This document shows positions 1-7,074 of a stretch of 7,768 bases of DNA, piece after piece. Source of the stretch: Bacteroidetes bacterium QH_1_64_81 (GTDB lineage Bacteria; Bacteroidota; Rhodothermia; Rhodothermales; Salinibacteraceae); assembly GCA_003022655.1 (NCBI GenBank), contig PXSX01000101.1, positions 1 through 7,768 on the forward strand, written 5' to 3'. Each line of letters opens with the position of its first letter. Position 1 is the stretch's first letter. The position numbers and the translations under genes are program-made. The notes beneath the pieces are model-generated. The model did not search any database. It was not told where the DNA came from and saw only the letters and a program-made list of their open reading frames with translations.

Positions 1-71
1 CCAGCGAGACAGTGGCCTGACCCGCGCTCCGCCTGTTCTCTTCAGCCTGCCGACCCATCCGCCGCATTGAT

Positions 72-383
72 ATGAGCACGACCGCTCCCACAACCGCAAC
101 GCACACGATTACCGTGCACACCAAGGATGGCCGGCACGAGGTCGAGGCCGAGGCGGGAATCACGCTGCGCCAAGCCCTGCGCCGTCATGGCCTTTCCCCG
201 CACAATGCCGTCACGGACGTCGCCAACTGTGGCGGGCGGGGCCACTGTGGCCTGTGCACAGTGGAAATTTTGGAGGGCGCGCCCCCGCCGGAACAGGCCC
301 TCGATAGCACGCTCGACGGCATGGGCATGGGACGCCTCTCGTGCCTCGTGACGGTCGATCGCGACATGACTGTTCAGTTGTAG
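72..383 (+). CDS. Plant-type [2Fe-2S] ferredoxin domain protein
   Basis: A 103-residue soluble protein made of a single [2Fe-2S] ferredoxin fold, acting as a one-electron carrier in the cytoplasm. The cluster ligands are visible: Cys53, Cys59 and Cys62 in a C-x5-C-x2-C loop (NCGGRGHCGLC), then Cys91 in LSC, 28 residues later. This matches the family pattern, and the length fits a stand-alone ferredoxin. The first 10 or so residues are a Thr/Ala-rich tail before the first beta strand (TITVHTKDG). ATG at 72 is the only ATG ahead of the domain; no Shine-Dalgarno is seen, as is usual in Bacteroidota. The gene converges on the kinase gene with only 15 bases between stops and no hairpin between them. 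The electron partner cannot be told from this window. The family call is firm; the pathway is unknown. Confidence 0.93.
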   Translation: MSTTAPTTATHTITVHTKDGRHEVEAEAGITLRQALRRHGLSPHNAVTDVANCGGRGHCGLCTVEILEGAPPPEQALDSTLDGMGMGRLSCLVTVDRDMTVQL

Positions 384-398
384 ACCCTCGTCCTCCGA

Positions 399-1301
399 CT
401 ACTCGAAGGGGCGGAGGATTTGCTCGACCTGTCCGGCGTACCCACCCCCGAAGAGGTTGAGGTGGTTGATAAGATGGTACAGGTTGTAGACGTCGCGACG
501 CGCTTTGTACTCCGGGGCCACACTCCAGGCCGACCGGTACGCATCGTAGAAGCGATCGTCGTAGCCACCGAAAAGCTCGGTCATGGCCAGGTCCGCCTCG
601 CGGTGGCCGTAGTACGTGGCCGGGTCGATGAGGGCCGGGTCCCCCGCAGCCGTCACCATGTAGTTGCCCTTCCAGAGATCCCCGTGCAGCACCGACGGCG
701 GCGGCGTGGCGGGCATCATCTCGGGGAGGCGACGGTAGAGCGCCTCAATGGACCGATCCCATCCGGAGCGCCACCGGTCCCGCTCCCGGGCCATTTCCAC
801 CTGCGGTGCCAGCCGCTGCTCGCGGAAGAACGCAGGCCACTCGTCGGTCCACTCGTTGTACTGGGGCAGTCGGCCGATGAAGTTGTCCTGCTCGAACCCG
901 CGGCCGATGAAGTTGTCCTGCTCGAACCCGCACGCGTCGGCGGTGTGGCGGTGCAGCGCCGCCAGTCCTTCGCCGAACCGCTCCCAGAAGCGACGGCCCT
1001 CGCGCCCGGCGTGGATCCACTCCATGACGAGAAAGCCGGGCCGCCCGTCCGACGGGGGCGCCGTGTCGAGGACAGACGGCACCGCCAGCGGAGTGTCGGC
1101 TGCGCCGAGGGCCTCCAGGCCCGCCGCCTCCCCCGGAAAGGTGCGTGCCACCTGTTCGTCGCCGTACTTCAGGAAGAACGGCGCCGCGTCGGTCTCCACG
1201 CGGCACGCGTTGGCGATGCATCCCCCACCGACCGCCGCGACCGACTCAATAGCCACGTCGAGGCGCTCTTCCAGCGTGTCGCGAAGGGCGTCCGGTACCA
1301 T
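399..1301 (-). CDS. Fructosamine/ribulosamine 3-kinase family protein with internal 10-residue duplication
   Basis: A 300-residue aminoglycoside-phosphotransferase-fold kinase of the fructosamine kinase family. Members phosphorylate O3 of sugars attached to protein lysines (fructosamines, or ribulosamines and erythrulosamines in most bacteria), which makes the adduct unstable and repairs the protein. Visible motifs are a nucleotide-loop region VGGGCIANA (about 24-32), a probable ATP-contacting Lys45 in FFLKYG, the hinge-like FLVMEW (90-95), the catalytic HGDLWKGN (206-213, Asp208) and the metal-binding LIDP (Asp226). GFEQDNFIGR occurs twice in a row (125-134 and 135-144); relatives carry one copy, and without the extra one the length (290) is normal for the family. 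The start at 1301 (MVPDALRD) is chosen because the 28 codons before it are low-complexity repeat. It lies downstream of the phosphatase remnant on the same strand. Whether the duplicated form is active is unknown. Confidence 0.9.
   Translation of the reverse strand: MVPDALRDTLEERLDVAIESVAAVGGGCIANACRVETDAAPFFLKYGDEQVARTFPGEAAGLEALGAADTPLAVPSVLDTAPPSDGRPGFLVMEWIHAGREGRRFWERFGEGLAALHRHTADACGFEQDNFIGRGFEQDNFIGRLPQYNEWTDEWPAFFREQRLAPQVEMARERDRWRSGWDRSIEALYRRLPEMMPATPPPSVLHGDLWKGNYMVTAAGDPALIDPATYYGHREADLAMTELFGGYDDRFYDAYRSAWSVAPEYKARRDVYNLYHLINHLNLFGGGYAGQVEQILRPFE
871..930. repeat. Exact 30-bp tandem duplication inside the kinase gene
   Basis: Bases 871-900 and 901-930 are identical. The unit starts CGGCCGATGAAGTTG and ends CTCGAACCCG. 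Because 30 is a multiple of three, the kinase reading frame is kept and ten residues (GFEQDNFIGR) are repeated. The absence of any mismatch suggests a recent slippage event or a sequencing/assembly artefact. Confidence 0.97.
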
Positions 1302-1310
1302 CGCTGCGTA

Positions 1311-1358
1311 TGGGTGTGATTGGGTTTGGGCGTATTTGCGTGTGGGCGTATCGGCGTA
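1311..1358. repeat. Degenerate 16-nt (2 x 8) tandem repeat upstream of the kinase
   Basis: Three successive 16-nt units lie immediately upstream of the proposed kinase start. The second (1327-1342, TGGGCGTATTTGCGTG) and third (1343-1358, TGGGCGTATCGGCGTA) differ at three positions; the first (1311-1326) is more diverged, with about 11 of 16 matches to the second. Each unit divides into two octamers, with TGGGCGTA the best conserved. The tract stays open in the kinase frame, so it could be read as an N-terminal extension starting at 1385, but its composition argues that it is untranslated leader. Confidence 0.6.
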
Positions 1359-1439
1359 GCTGCCTCCGACGATGAGGTCAAGCATATGCGCGGGCAGGCC
1401 GCATTTCTACTTGTCCTCCCGCTCCTTCCTCCTCAGCTC

Positions 1440-1511
1440 TCCCCCACTCTTCGCGTCTCCCATTCACTCGTTCTCCCGTTCGCCCACTCACCCGTTCCCC
1501 CCTTCCCCCGC
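1440..1511. repeat. Degenerate octamer array, + strand consensus TCnCCCnn
   Basis: Nine consecutive octamers in perfect 8-nt phase all begin with TC, most having CCC at positions 4-6; examples are TCTCCCGT (1472-1479) and TCACCCGT (1488-1495). Looser GCTCCCTC-like units continue to about 1535. The minus strand is therefore a purine-rich G tract. The array lies between the phosphatase and kinase genes and overlaps the phosphatase 3' end: its stop codon falls in one octamer, and the Gly/Glu/Ser-rich last residues are encoded by the array and its extension. No secondary structure strong enough to call a terminator is seen. Confidence 0.6.
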
Positions 1512-1897
1512 GCTCCCTCGCTCTCCCGCGCTCTCCTGCCCATCACTCACGTGAGCTTCCAGGTCGTATTCGTCGACGAGGCGATGGAGGAGCATATCCG
1601 ACGTGCGCTCCACGATGTCGTAGACGCGCTCGAAGCCCTTGCGGCCGCCGTGGTAGGGATCGGGCACCTGGTAGTCGTCCGGCTCGGGGTCGAACTCGCG
1701 GAAGAGGCGCACCTTGCCGCCGTACTCGTCGTCTTCGTCGAGGTGAAGCACGTCGTTCAGGTTACTCTTGTCCATCACGAAGATGAATGCTCCTCCAGGC
1801 CGGCGGACTCTACCTTATCACGGAAGACGGTCTTCGCGAGGGGACTCCGGCAGATGTTGCCAAGGCACACGAATTGGATGCGGATCGGGTCGGGCAT
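1488..1897 (-). pseudogene. Low-molecular-weight protein-tyrosine-phosphatase, internally deleted and frameshifted
   Basis: Two pieces of one LMW-PTP gene lie in different frames. The 5' piece (1897 to stop at 1775) encodes 40 residues, MPDPIRIQF then the catalytic P-loop VCLGNICRSP (nucleophile Cys11, Arg17), running to GLEEH before going out of frame. The 3' piece resumes at about 1787 with FIFVMDKSNL and includes VPDPYHGG, which holds the general-acid Asp, then the C-terminal helix and a repeat-encoded Gly/Glu/Ser tail. Intact relatives have roughly 45-50 further residues between these blocks (the DSAGT strand and following helices), so about 140-150 bases appear lost along with the frame. 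As written, no active enzyme can be made. The start at 1897 is chosen because the 33 codons upstream in the same frame do not resemble the family. LMW-PTP genes just upstream of fructosamine-kinase genes are a known pairing in bacteria, with sugar-phosphate adducts on proteins as likely substrates. An assembly error is a real alternative. Confidence 0.85.
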
Positions 1898-1998
1898 AGT
1901 GACAGGCAGCACCAACGTTTTGGAGAAACATGAGGTGCTTTGCACGCGGTATCGGCCCGGGTTGTGTCCCTTCTGCCCCCAGAACGACGAAACCACGA

Positions 1999-2033
1999 CA
2001 AAAGCCCCGCCGGGATCACTGGCGAGGCTTTTG
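1999..2033 (-). terminator. Rho-independent-type terminator after susD
   Basis: An inverted repeat of CAAAAGCC (1999-2006) with GGCTTTTG (2026-2033) is extended, after one C/A mismatch, by CGCC/GGCG (2008-2011 with 2021-2024) around a 9-nt loop. Read on the minus strand, the stem ends in GGCUUUUG, so a short U run closes the GC-rich hairpin. It lies about 55 bases past the susD stop and upstream of the phosphatase, where it would end the susCD transcript. The AAAA/TTTT symmetry means it could work in both directions, but no plus-strand gene runs into it. Confidence 0.7.
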
Positions 2034-2038
2034 CTCGG

Positions 2039-2064
2039 GGACCGTGCGGGTGGGTGGACGGTCC
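2039..2064. other. Short hairpin between susD stop and terminator
   Basis: GGACCGT (2039-2045) and ACGGTCC (2058-2064) form a 7-bp perfect inverted repeat with a 12-nt G-rich loop, directly between the susD stop codon (2087-2089) and the main terminator. It has no U run on either strand. It may stabilise the 3' end of the susCD mRNA or add to termination; this is inferred from position only. Confidence 0.45.
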
Positions 2065-2086
2065 AGCGTCCGGACTGGTACGACGG

Positions 2087-3466
2087 TTACGACTCGTCCA
2101 GATTCTCGTCTGCCGGAATGGGAAATTGCAGCCAGACGTTGTCCCCTTCACGGTCGAGAGGAAGGTCGTCGTCGAGGCAGGGATCGTCGGTGGCGGAGCC
2201 GCAATCGTCTCCCAGTAAGCGTCGCACATCGATCCAGCGGTGGCCCTCCCCGTACAGCTCATAGCGCCGCTGGTAGAGGAGCTCGTCGAACAGCGCGTCC
2301 TGGGTCTCCGGTCCCGAGTAGTCCCCAAGCCCGGCCGCGTTGCGGATCACGTTCAGGTCCTCGATCACCGCGTCGAGATCGGGGGAACTCTTCAGCAAAT
2401 TAGCCTCAGCCCGGAGCAGAAGTAGTTCGGCGTTGCGGATGATGGGGATCGGAGCGGTGGGGCCATCGTACACCGCAAACCCCCAGTCCGACTGAAGGCC
2501 GGCCGCCCCGAAGGAATCCAGCCGCTCGACCACCTTATCGATGCGATCGTCGTCTGCCCGGATGTCGGCCACGTAGCTGGGATGGGCTGCGATGAGGTCC
2601 CCGGACGCCTGCGGATCGAGGAAGAACGGATTGGTCATGTCCCCGGCGGCGGTTGAGAAGACGTGGTAGGTCCCCTTCCTCAGAGAAGCGCCCGAATCGA
2701 CGAACGAATCGTCGATCACCTCCAGTACGCGCTCGTAATCCTGCTGGTAGGCCGCTACGCGCGCAGCAAGGGCCCGGTTAAATGTCCGGAAGGCGGCGGT
2801 CGAATGGAACCCGTCAAATCCGGACGATAGGGTGAACGGAAATTCGTCACTCCCCCCCTGCAGACTCTGGTTGGCCGCGTCGAGGGAATCCGCAATGGCC
2901 TGCAGGGCAGCGCTGTAGTCGACGACGGGTCCCGGCTCGTCCCCCGCCACGTCCACGCGGATGCCGTTGCGGAAGGTCAGATTCGCGTTAAGGAGTAGCT
3001 GATACCCAATTATGGTTCGGGCAAATCCCCGAACCGCTTCCTTCTCGGCGTCGCTAAGGACACTGGATGGGGCGTTGCCGGTGGCCTTGATCAGGATATT
3101 TGCATTTCGCACGACCCGGTATCGCTCCGCCCACGGCCGCGTGATATAGAAGGTGTTGTCGTCCAGTACCGAGCTGCCTCCTCCTAGCAGATCGGCCGTA
3201 AAGCGAGGCTCTGATCCGCTGAACCGAATGTATTCTCGCCCAATGACGCCGACGTCCGTGAGATACAGGTTAACGTCCGTCCGCATTCCGGCCTCGACGC
3301 CGGTCGCGACGTTCGCGATCTTTCCGCGCGTCGGATTCTCAATGGTTCCTTCCAAGCTGGGCCGATTCGGGTCTTCGCGCTCGTCGATACTTACGGAATC
3401 ACACCCCGCCCAGAGAAGAACGAGAAGACCACAACAGACAGCGACAGACAGGGCTCGCAACCTCAT
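2087..3466 (-). CDS. SusD/RagB-family outer-membrane substrate-binding lipoprotein
   Basis: A 459-residue SusD-like lipoprotein, the surface lid that captures a ligand and passes it to its SusC partner. The start at 3466 is chosen because it begins a lipoprotein signal: basic MRLR, a hydrophobic run, then the lipobox LLWAGC with Cys22 as the lipidation site; the ATG 19 codons upstream would spoil the signal. The N-terminal half is TPR-like helical (RPWAERYRVVRNANILIKA). The C-terminal half shows family signatures: SDWGFAVYDGPTAPIPIIRN, ELLLLRAEANL and YELYGEGHRWIDVRRL, ending with FPIPADENL. Length is normal for the family and there is no break. An acidic loop with two cysteines (CGSATDDPC) follows the WIDVRR motif and may form a disulphide. 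It follows susC by 104 bases on the same strand, so the two are probably co-transcribed. The ligand is unknown. Confidence 0.95.
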   Translation of the reverse strand: MRLRALSVAVCCGLLVLLWAGCDSVSIDEREDPNRPSLEGTIENPTRGKIANVATGVEAGMRTDVNLYLTDVGVIGREYIRFSGSEPRFTADLLGGGSSVLDDNTFYITRPWAERYRVVRNANILIKATGNAPSSVLSDAEKEAVRGFARTIIGYQLLLNANLTFRNGIRVDVAGDEPGPVVDYSAALQAIADSLDAANQSLQGGSDEFPFTLSSGFDGFHSTAAFRTFNRALAARVAAYQQDYERVLEVIDDSFVDSGASLRKGTYHVFSTAAGDMTNPFFLDPQASGDLIAAHPSYVADIRADDDRIDKVVERLDSFGAAGLQSDWGFAVYDGPTAPIPIIRNAELLLLRAEANLLKSSPDLDAVIEDLNVIRNAAGLGDYSGPETQDALFDELLYQRRYELYGEGHRWIDVRRLLGDDCGSATDDPCLDDDLPLDREGDNVWLQFPIPADENLDES

Positions 3467-3570
3467 CGTATGGAACGGGCGATGCGGAAGGCAGAAGGGG
3501 ATGACAGAGCGATCGTCGTACATGGCGGGGAAAACGTTTCTTTTCAGCGGCGGGGGAGGAGGGGTCGAAT

Positions 3571-6567
3571 CTACAGTCCCACGTTGAGGTGAAAGAAGAA
3601 CTTCTTCGATGAGGGGAAGGGAGTCACTTCTACGCCGTTGGAGACAGGCGTCGCTCCAAAATTATTGACCTCCGGGTCGTAGCTCTTGTACGGCGTGATC
3701 GTCAGCACATTGTTGGCCGACACGCCCATGCGAATCCGCCGAACTGTGCCGTCAAAGACGCTCGTCAGGAGTCCCTCCGGAAACTCGTAGAACAGTCCAA
3801 CTTCGCGTAGGCGGAAGTACGACGCATCCTGAACGAACTGTTCGGCTGACACGCCAACCTTATTCAGTCGCTCGATGCCGTCTGGCGTTCCGTCCCCGTT
3901 GTCGTCCTCGTCAAAGTCGGGCGACGTCCGGTTCAGGTCGAAGAGCAGCTCGGACAGGTTCAGGTTGTCACCTCCCTTCTTCCAGTGAGCGAGGACCGAC
4001 GCACTCAATCCGTCGAAGAGCGTAACTTCGTTCGAGAACGACATTTGGAACTCAGGGGACGTGTCCCCGAGCTGAAAGACACCGTCCGGCGTGCCATCGC
4101 CGTCTCTGTCGTCAATTCCAACGATTTGCGTGGGACTTCTCCCCTCCTGGATCCGAACTTCTCCGAGAGTCGCCCCGAAGCCCCCGCCCACCGCCCGGAA
4201 CGAAGGGACGGGAAGCTCCTTCACTTCTGAGTTATTCGTCCAGAAGTTGATCGTCGATTGCCACTCGACCGCGTCGTTCGAGACCGGAAGCAGTGTGAGT
4301 GAGGTCTCAAGTCCCCGATTGACGAGTTCCCCGGCGTTGATGGTTTCGAGTTGATAGCCGGTCGACGAGGGAACTTCGCGACGAAGGAGCTGATTGGTGA
4401 TCGTCTTCTGGTAGACCGTAAAGCTGAGCCGGGCCCGCCGGTCGAAGAGGCCAAGGTCGAATCCCGTTTCGAGTTCGGACTGCCGCTCCGGCTCGATGTT
4501 TTCTTCCCCGCGTTGGGTCCCGACCAGGGTTCCCGCCTGTCCGTCAATGTTTGTGGCCTCAAACGAGGTGAATTTGGTGCCGAAGTTGGTCGTGTTTCCC
4601 GTCTGCCCGAAAGCGAATCGGAGCTTGAGCTGGTCGAATGCGTCGTACGTCCAGAAATTGAAGTTCGTAAGTCGGACCGCGAGCGACGCCTTCGGGAACA
4701 CGAAGAACTCATCGACATCCCCGTTCAGCGAGCTTCGATCCGCCCGCAGCCCCCCAGTAGCAATCAACTGATCGTTGTAGTTGACCTCTTCCTGAAAGAA
4801 GAAGCTCCGATCGTTCTGAAAGGTTCGTCGCTGGCTTGAGGTTAGCGACGCTGCCTGATCGAGATTCTGTTGCCCCGGAATGAGGTCGCGGGCTACAAAA
4901 TTTGTAAAGTTCACGTCGGAGTCGGCGGCCGTAAACCCACCCTGAGTTGTGAGGTCGAGATTAAGGTTCTGGGACTCATACTCGTGGATGAGCAGCGTCC
5001 GAAAGTTCGTAAGCAGCGAGTTCGTCTCCCCCAGGATGGAGGTGCCGGGCTGATCGTCATTCGGCTCGAACTGAAGTCGCCGAGGAAAGAGCCCGACGTT
5101 TTCGAACTGGAAGAAGTCGACTCCCCCCTCTCCTCGAAACCGGAGATTTTGGGTCTCCGTGCTGATGAGGTCATAGTTGAAGTTGACCCCGCTTGTGACG
5201 CGGTTCACCGTCTCCTCATTGGTCATCAGATCCCGCGTCTGCAGGGGATTGGAGGCATTGAACGGGTGCTCCGGGTACGTTCCGTCTTCCCGCTGACGGA
5301 TGTCGACGAAGTTGGGCGTCGCCGTTAGCGAAACGCCGAACGTCGTCCCCGAGTTGTCATTTCCCGTCAGGCCGCGCCGCGTCTGGCTGTTGACGTAGTT
5401 GACCGTTCCGCTGAGGGACGCCCGCTCACTAAACGTGTGATTGATGTTCGCGCGGACCGAGCGGCGTTCGTATCCGGTGCGCTTAACAATGCCCTCGTCG
5501 TTCTGCCACGATCCCGAGACATAAAATCGCGTGTCCTGCGACCCGCCGCTTATCGACAGGGACGTGGTCGACAGGAGGCCCTCCTGTCCGAAAAGCTTTT
5601 CCTCGTAATCGATAAAGCCTCGACCCTCCTGTGCCTCCAGAAATTCCTCTCGGCCCCGCTCCCCAAAGGCATTCTCAGCCGTCTCGGCCGTGAAGTCGCG
5701 CATGCCCAATTTCTTCCGGATCGTTGTGACGCCGAGGGTCTGCGAAAAGTCGACGCGCGTCTCACCGGCTTCCCCCGTTTTCGTCTCAATAATGACAACC
5801 CCGTTGGACGCCCGCGCTCCGTAGATGGCCGCCGCCGAGGGACCCTTCAGAATCTCGATCGATTCGATGTCCTCGGGATTCAGATCCGCAATCCGGTTGG
5901 CGGGATTGTCCTGGTTGGACCGGTTGCCCCCCGCAGCGGCCTGGGTGACGGCGTTCACGTTCGTTGGAATCGCCGCGTTGCTCACGATGATGCCGTCGAT
6001 GATGTACAGCGGCTGCGATTCGCCGTTGATCGTCGAAACGCCCCGGAGCCGGACGTTTACTCCTCCACCGGGAGCCCCGGAATAGGAGTTGATCTGGGCA
6101 CCGGGAACCTTCCCGTTCAGGGCTCCGTCGAGCGTCTCCACATCAGTTCCGCCCGTCAACTCTTCGGCTTCCACCGTGGTGACGGCATTGGCGAGGTTCT
6201 CCCGCCGCACGCTCGATCCCAGTCCCGTCACGACCACCTCGTCCATCCCCACGACATCGCGAGCGAGTTCAACGTCAAGCCGCGCCTGCCCCTCCGGAAT
6301 GGTCACCGCTTTCCTCTGATAACCGACGAAAGTGAAAACAAGAACGTCTCGATCGGCGGGAACCTGAATGGCATACGCGCCGTCGGGGCCGGTCGTTGTT
6401 CCGACGTTCGTATCCTCCACGCGGACGTTGACCCCAGGGATGGCTTTTCCGTCACGGGCATCCCGTACGACCCCCTCGACCGTTTGCTGGGCCTGAGCGG
6501 GGAGAACGGACATGAGAAAAAATCCCAGAACGAGAAGGCCAACCGAGATCCAGTTTCGAGGCTGCAT
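3571..6567 (-). CDS. SusC/RagA-family TonB-linked outer-membrane transporter
   Basis: A 998-residue outer-membrane barrel of the SusC/RagA family, which imports oligomeric nutrients using TonB energy together with SusD. The start at 6567 (MQPRNWIS) gives a clear signal peptide with a cleavable AQAQ near residue 27; an in-frame ATG at 6600 would add 11 polar residues. Domains in order are a carboxypeptidase-regulatory-like beta sandwich (about 29-103, GVVRDARDGKAIPGVNV), a TonB-box-like DEVVVTG (109-115), the plug (about 120-265, with ILKGPSAAAIYGARASNGV at 239-257), then a beta barrel to the C-terminus (FFFHLNVGL). Two Asp/Gly-rich loops (DDRDGDGTPDG near 815 and DDNGDGTPDG near 885) resemble thrombospondin-type-3 calcium sites. 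Length and order match intact family members. No hydrolase, sulfatase, peptidase or sigma/anti-sigma gene adjoins, so the substrate and control are unknown. Confidence 0.96.
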   Translation of the reverse strand: MQPRNWISVGLLVLGFFLMSVLPAQAQQTVEGVVRDARDGKAIPGVNVRVEDTNVGTTTGPDGAYAIQVPADRDVLVFTFVGYQRKAVTIPEGQARLDVELARDVVGMDEVVVTGLGSSVRRENLANAVTTVEAEELTGGTDVETLDGALNGKVPGAQINSYSGAPGGGVNVRLRGVSTINGESQPLYIIDGIIVSNAAIPTNVNAVTQAAAGGNRSNQDNPANRIADLNPEDIESIEILKGPSAAAIYGARASNGVVIIETKTGEAGETRVDFSQTLGVTTIRKKLGMRDFTAETAENAFGERGREEFLEAQEGRGFIDYEEKLFGQEGLLSTTSLSISGGSQDTRFYVSGSWQNDEGIVKRTGYERRSVRANINHTFSERASLSGTVNYVNSQTRRGLTGNDNSGTTFGVSLTATPNFVDIRQREDGTYPEHPFNASNPLQTRDLMTNEETVNRVTSGVNFNYDLISTETQNLRFRGEGGVDFFQFENVGLFPRRLQFEPNDDQPGTSILGETNSLLTNFRTLLIHEYESQNLNLDLTTQGGFTAADSDVNFTNFVARDLIPGQQNLDQAASLTSSQRRTFQNDRSFFFQEEVNYNDQLIATGGLRADRSSLNGDVDEFFVFPKASLAVRLTNFNFWTYDAFDQLKLRFAFGQTGNTTNFGTKFTSFEATNIDGQAGTLVGTQRGEENIEPERQSELETGFDLGLFDRRARLSFTVYQKTITNQLLRREVPSSTGYQLETINAGELVNRGLETSLTLLPVSNDAVEWQSTINFWTNNSEVKELPVPSFRAVGGGFGATLGEVRIQEGRSPTQIVGIDDRDGDGTPDGVFQLGDTSPEFQMSFSNEVTLFDGLSASVLAHWKKGGDNLNLSELLFDLNRTSPDFDEDDNGDGTPDGIERLNKVGVSAEQFVQDASYFRLREVGLFYEFPEGLLTSVFDGTVRRIRMGVSANNVLTITPYKSYDPEVNNFGATPVSNGVEVTPFPSSKKFFFHLNVGL

Positions 6568-6874
6568 AAAAGTGGGTGGTCCACTGCACGAGATTGACAC
6601 TGATGCTAGTAGTTAAGGGACCTGCCGAAGTAGAATCAAGGTCAAAAACAACGTGCTTTGCCGTTTGTGTTATTAACTTGTAACGTAGAGTGGCGGCGTC
6701 GGAGATTATCTCGTTCGACCGTCCCGGGAGGCTTCTGTCCCCGAGTCGTAGTTCCCTCCTCGGAAAGAGGCCGAGCGTGCGTTCTCGCAGCGGCTCGATT
6801 TGGTCGCTGGTCGGTCGGGGGGCCCGCCGCCTGCGCCCCGGCCTCTCCATTTGGAAGTCTAGCGACGGCTCCGG
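6568..6874. promoter_or_regulatory. Divergent intergenic region between susC and xseA
   Basis: This spacer of about 300 bases must hold promoters for susC (leftward) and xseA (rightward). The stretch at about 6635-6690 is notably AT-richer than its surroundings and contains a small palindrome GTTATTAAC (6669-6677), so it is the likeliest promoter or operator zone. I could not find a good Bacteroidota -7 box (TAnnTTTG) with a properly spaced -33 TTTG on either strand. The rest, to 6874, is GC-rich with short inverted repeats such as CCTC/GAGG. Nothing in it resembles a gene or a known riboswitch. Confidence 0.35.
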
Positions 6875-6975
6875 ATGTTAATTGTGCCCGCACTGTTCGT
6901 CTCGACTGCTTCCCCCGTGGCTACTTCCGATTCCCCTCAGGTTCTCAGCGTCACCGAGCTGACCCGCGGCCTCAG

Positions 6976-7074
6976 CGACCTCGTGGAGGCCCACTACGAC
7001 GACGTGTGGGTGGAGGGCGAGCTGTCGGACTTTACGCGGGCTGCCTCCGGCCACTGCTACTTCACGCTCACGGA
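6976..7074 (+). repeat. 99-bp direct repeat, copy 1 (native place in xseA)
   Basis: This stretch encodes DLVEAHYDDVWVEGELSDF and the following residues of the XseA N-terminal OB-fold, in the position expected for the family. It is identical, base for base, to 7670-7768, offset by 694. The match breaks upstream at 6975 (G here, C at 7669). Downstream it runs to the end of the second copy at the window edge. Confidence 0.97.

Noticed and set aside
1..71. Possible C-terminal end of an upstream plus-strand gene, including a TGA at 73-75 overlapping the ferredoxin ATG.
   Set aside because: Two plus frames are open across this short stretch and a third ends at 18-20. None gives a recognisable protein, so no gene can be assigned.
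871..930. CRISPR-like direct repeat.
   Set aside because: The copies are contiguous with no spacer, lie inside a coding frame and number only two.
420..1319. Long plus-strand open frame of 299 codons opposite the kinase gene.
   Set aside because: It is the antisense shadow of a well-supported kinase; its Arg/Val-rich translation resembles no family and follows from high-GC codon bias.
1908..1939. Inverted repeat AGCACC...GGTGCT upstream of the phosphatase start.
   Set aside because: Only 6 bp with a 20-nt spacer, easily expected by chance and without supporting promoter elements.
1320..2264. Plus-strand open frame of 314 codons across the phosphatase and the octamer array.
   Set aside because: It runs antisense to the phosphatase remnant, through low-complexity repeat and the terminator; the protein is not plausible.
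3532..3539. Palindrome AAACGTTT in the susC-susD spacer.
   Set aside because: An isolated 8-bp palindrome with no second site; not enough to call an operator or processing site.
5437..6597. Plus-strand open frame of 386 codons opposite the SusC N-terminal half.
   Set aside because: The minus strand encodes an unmistakable SusC here; the plus frame has no recognisable motif.
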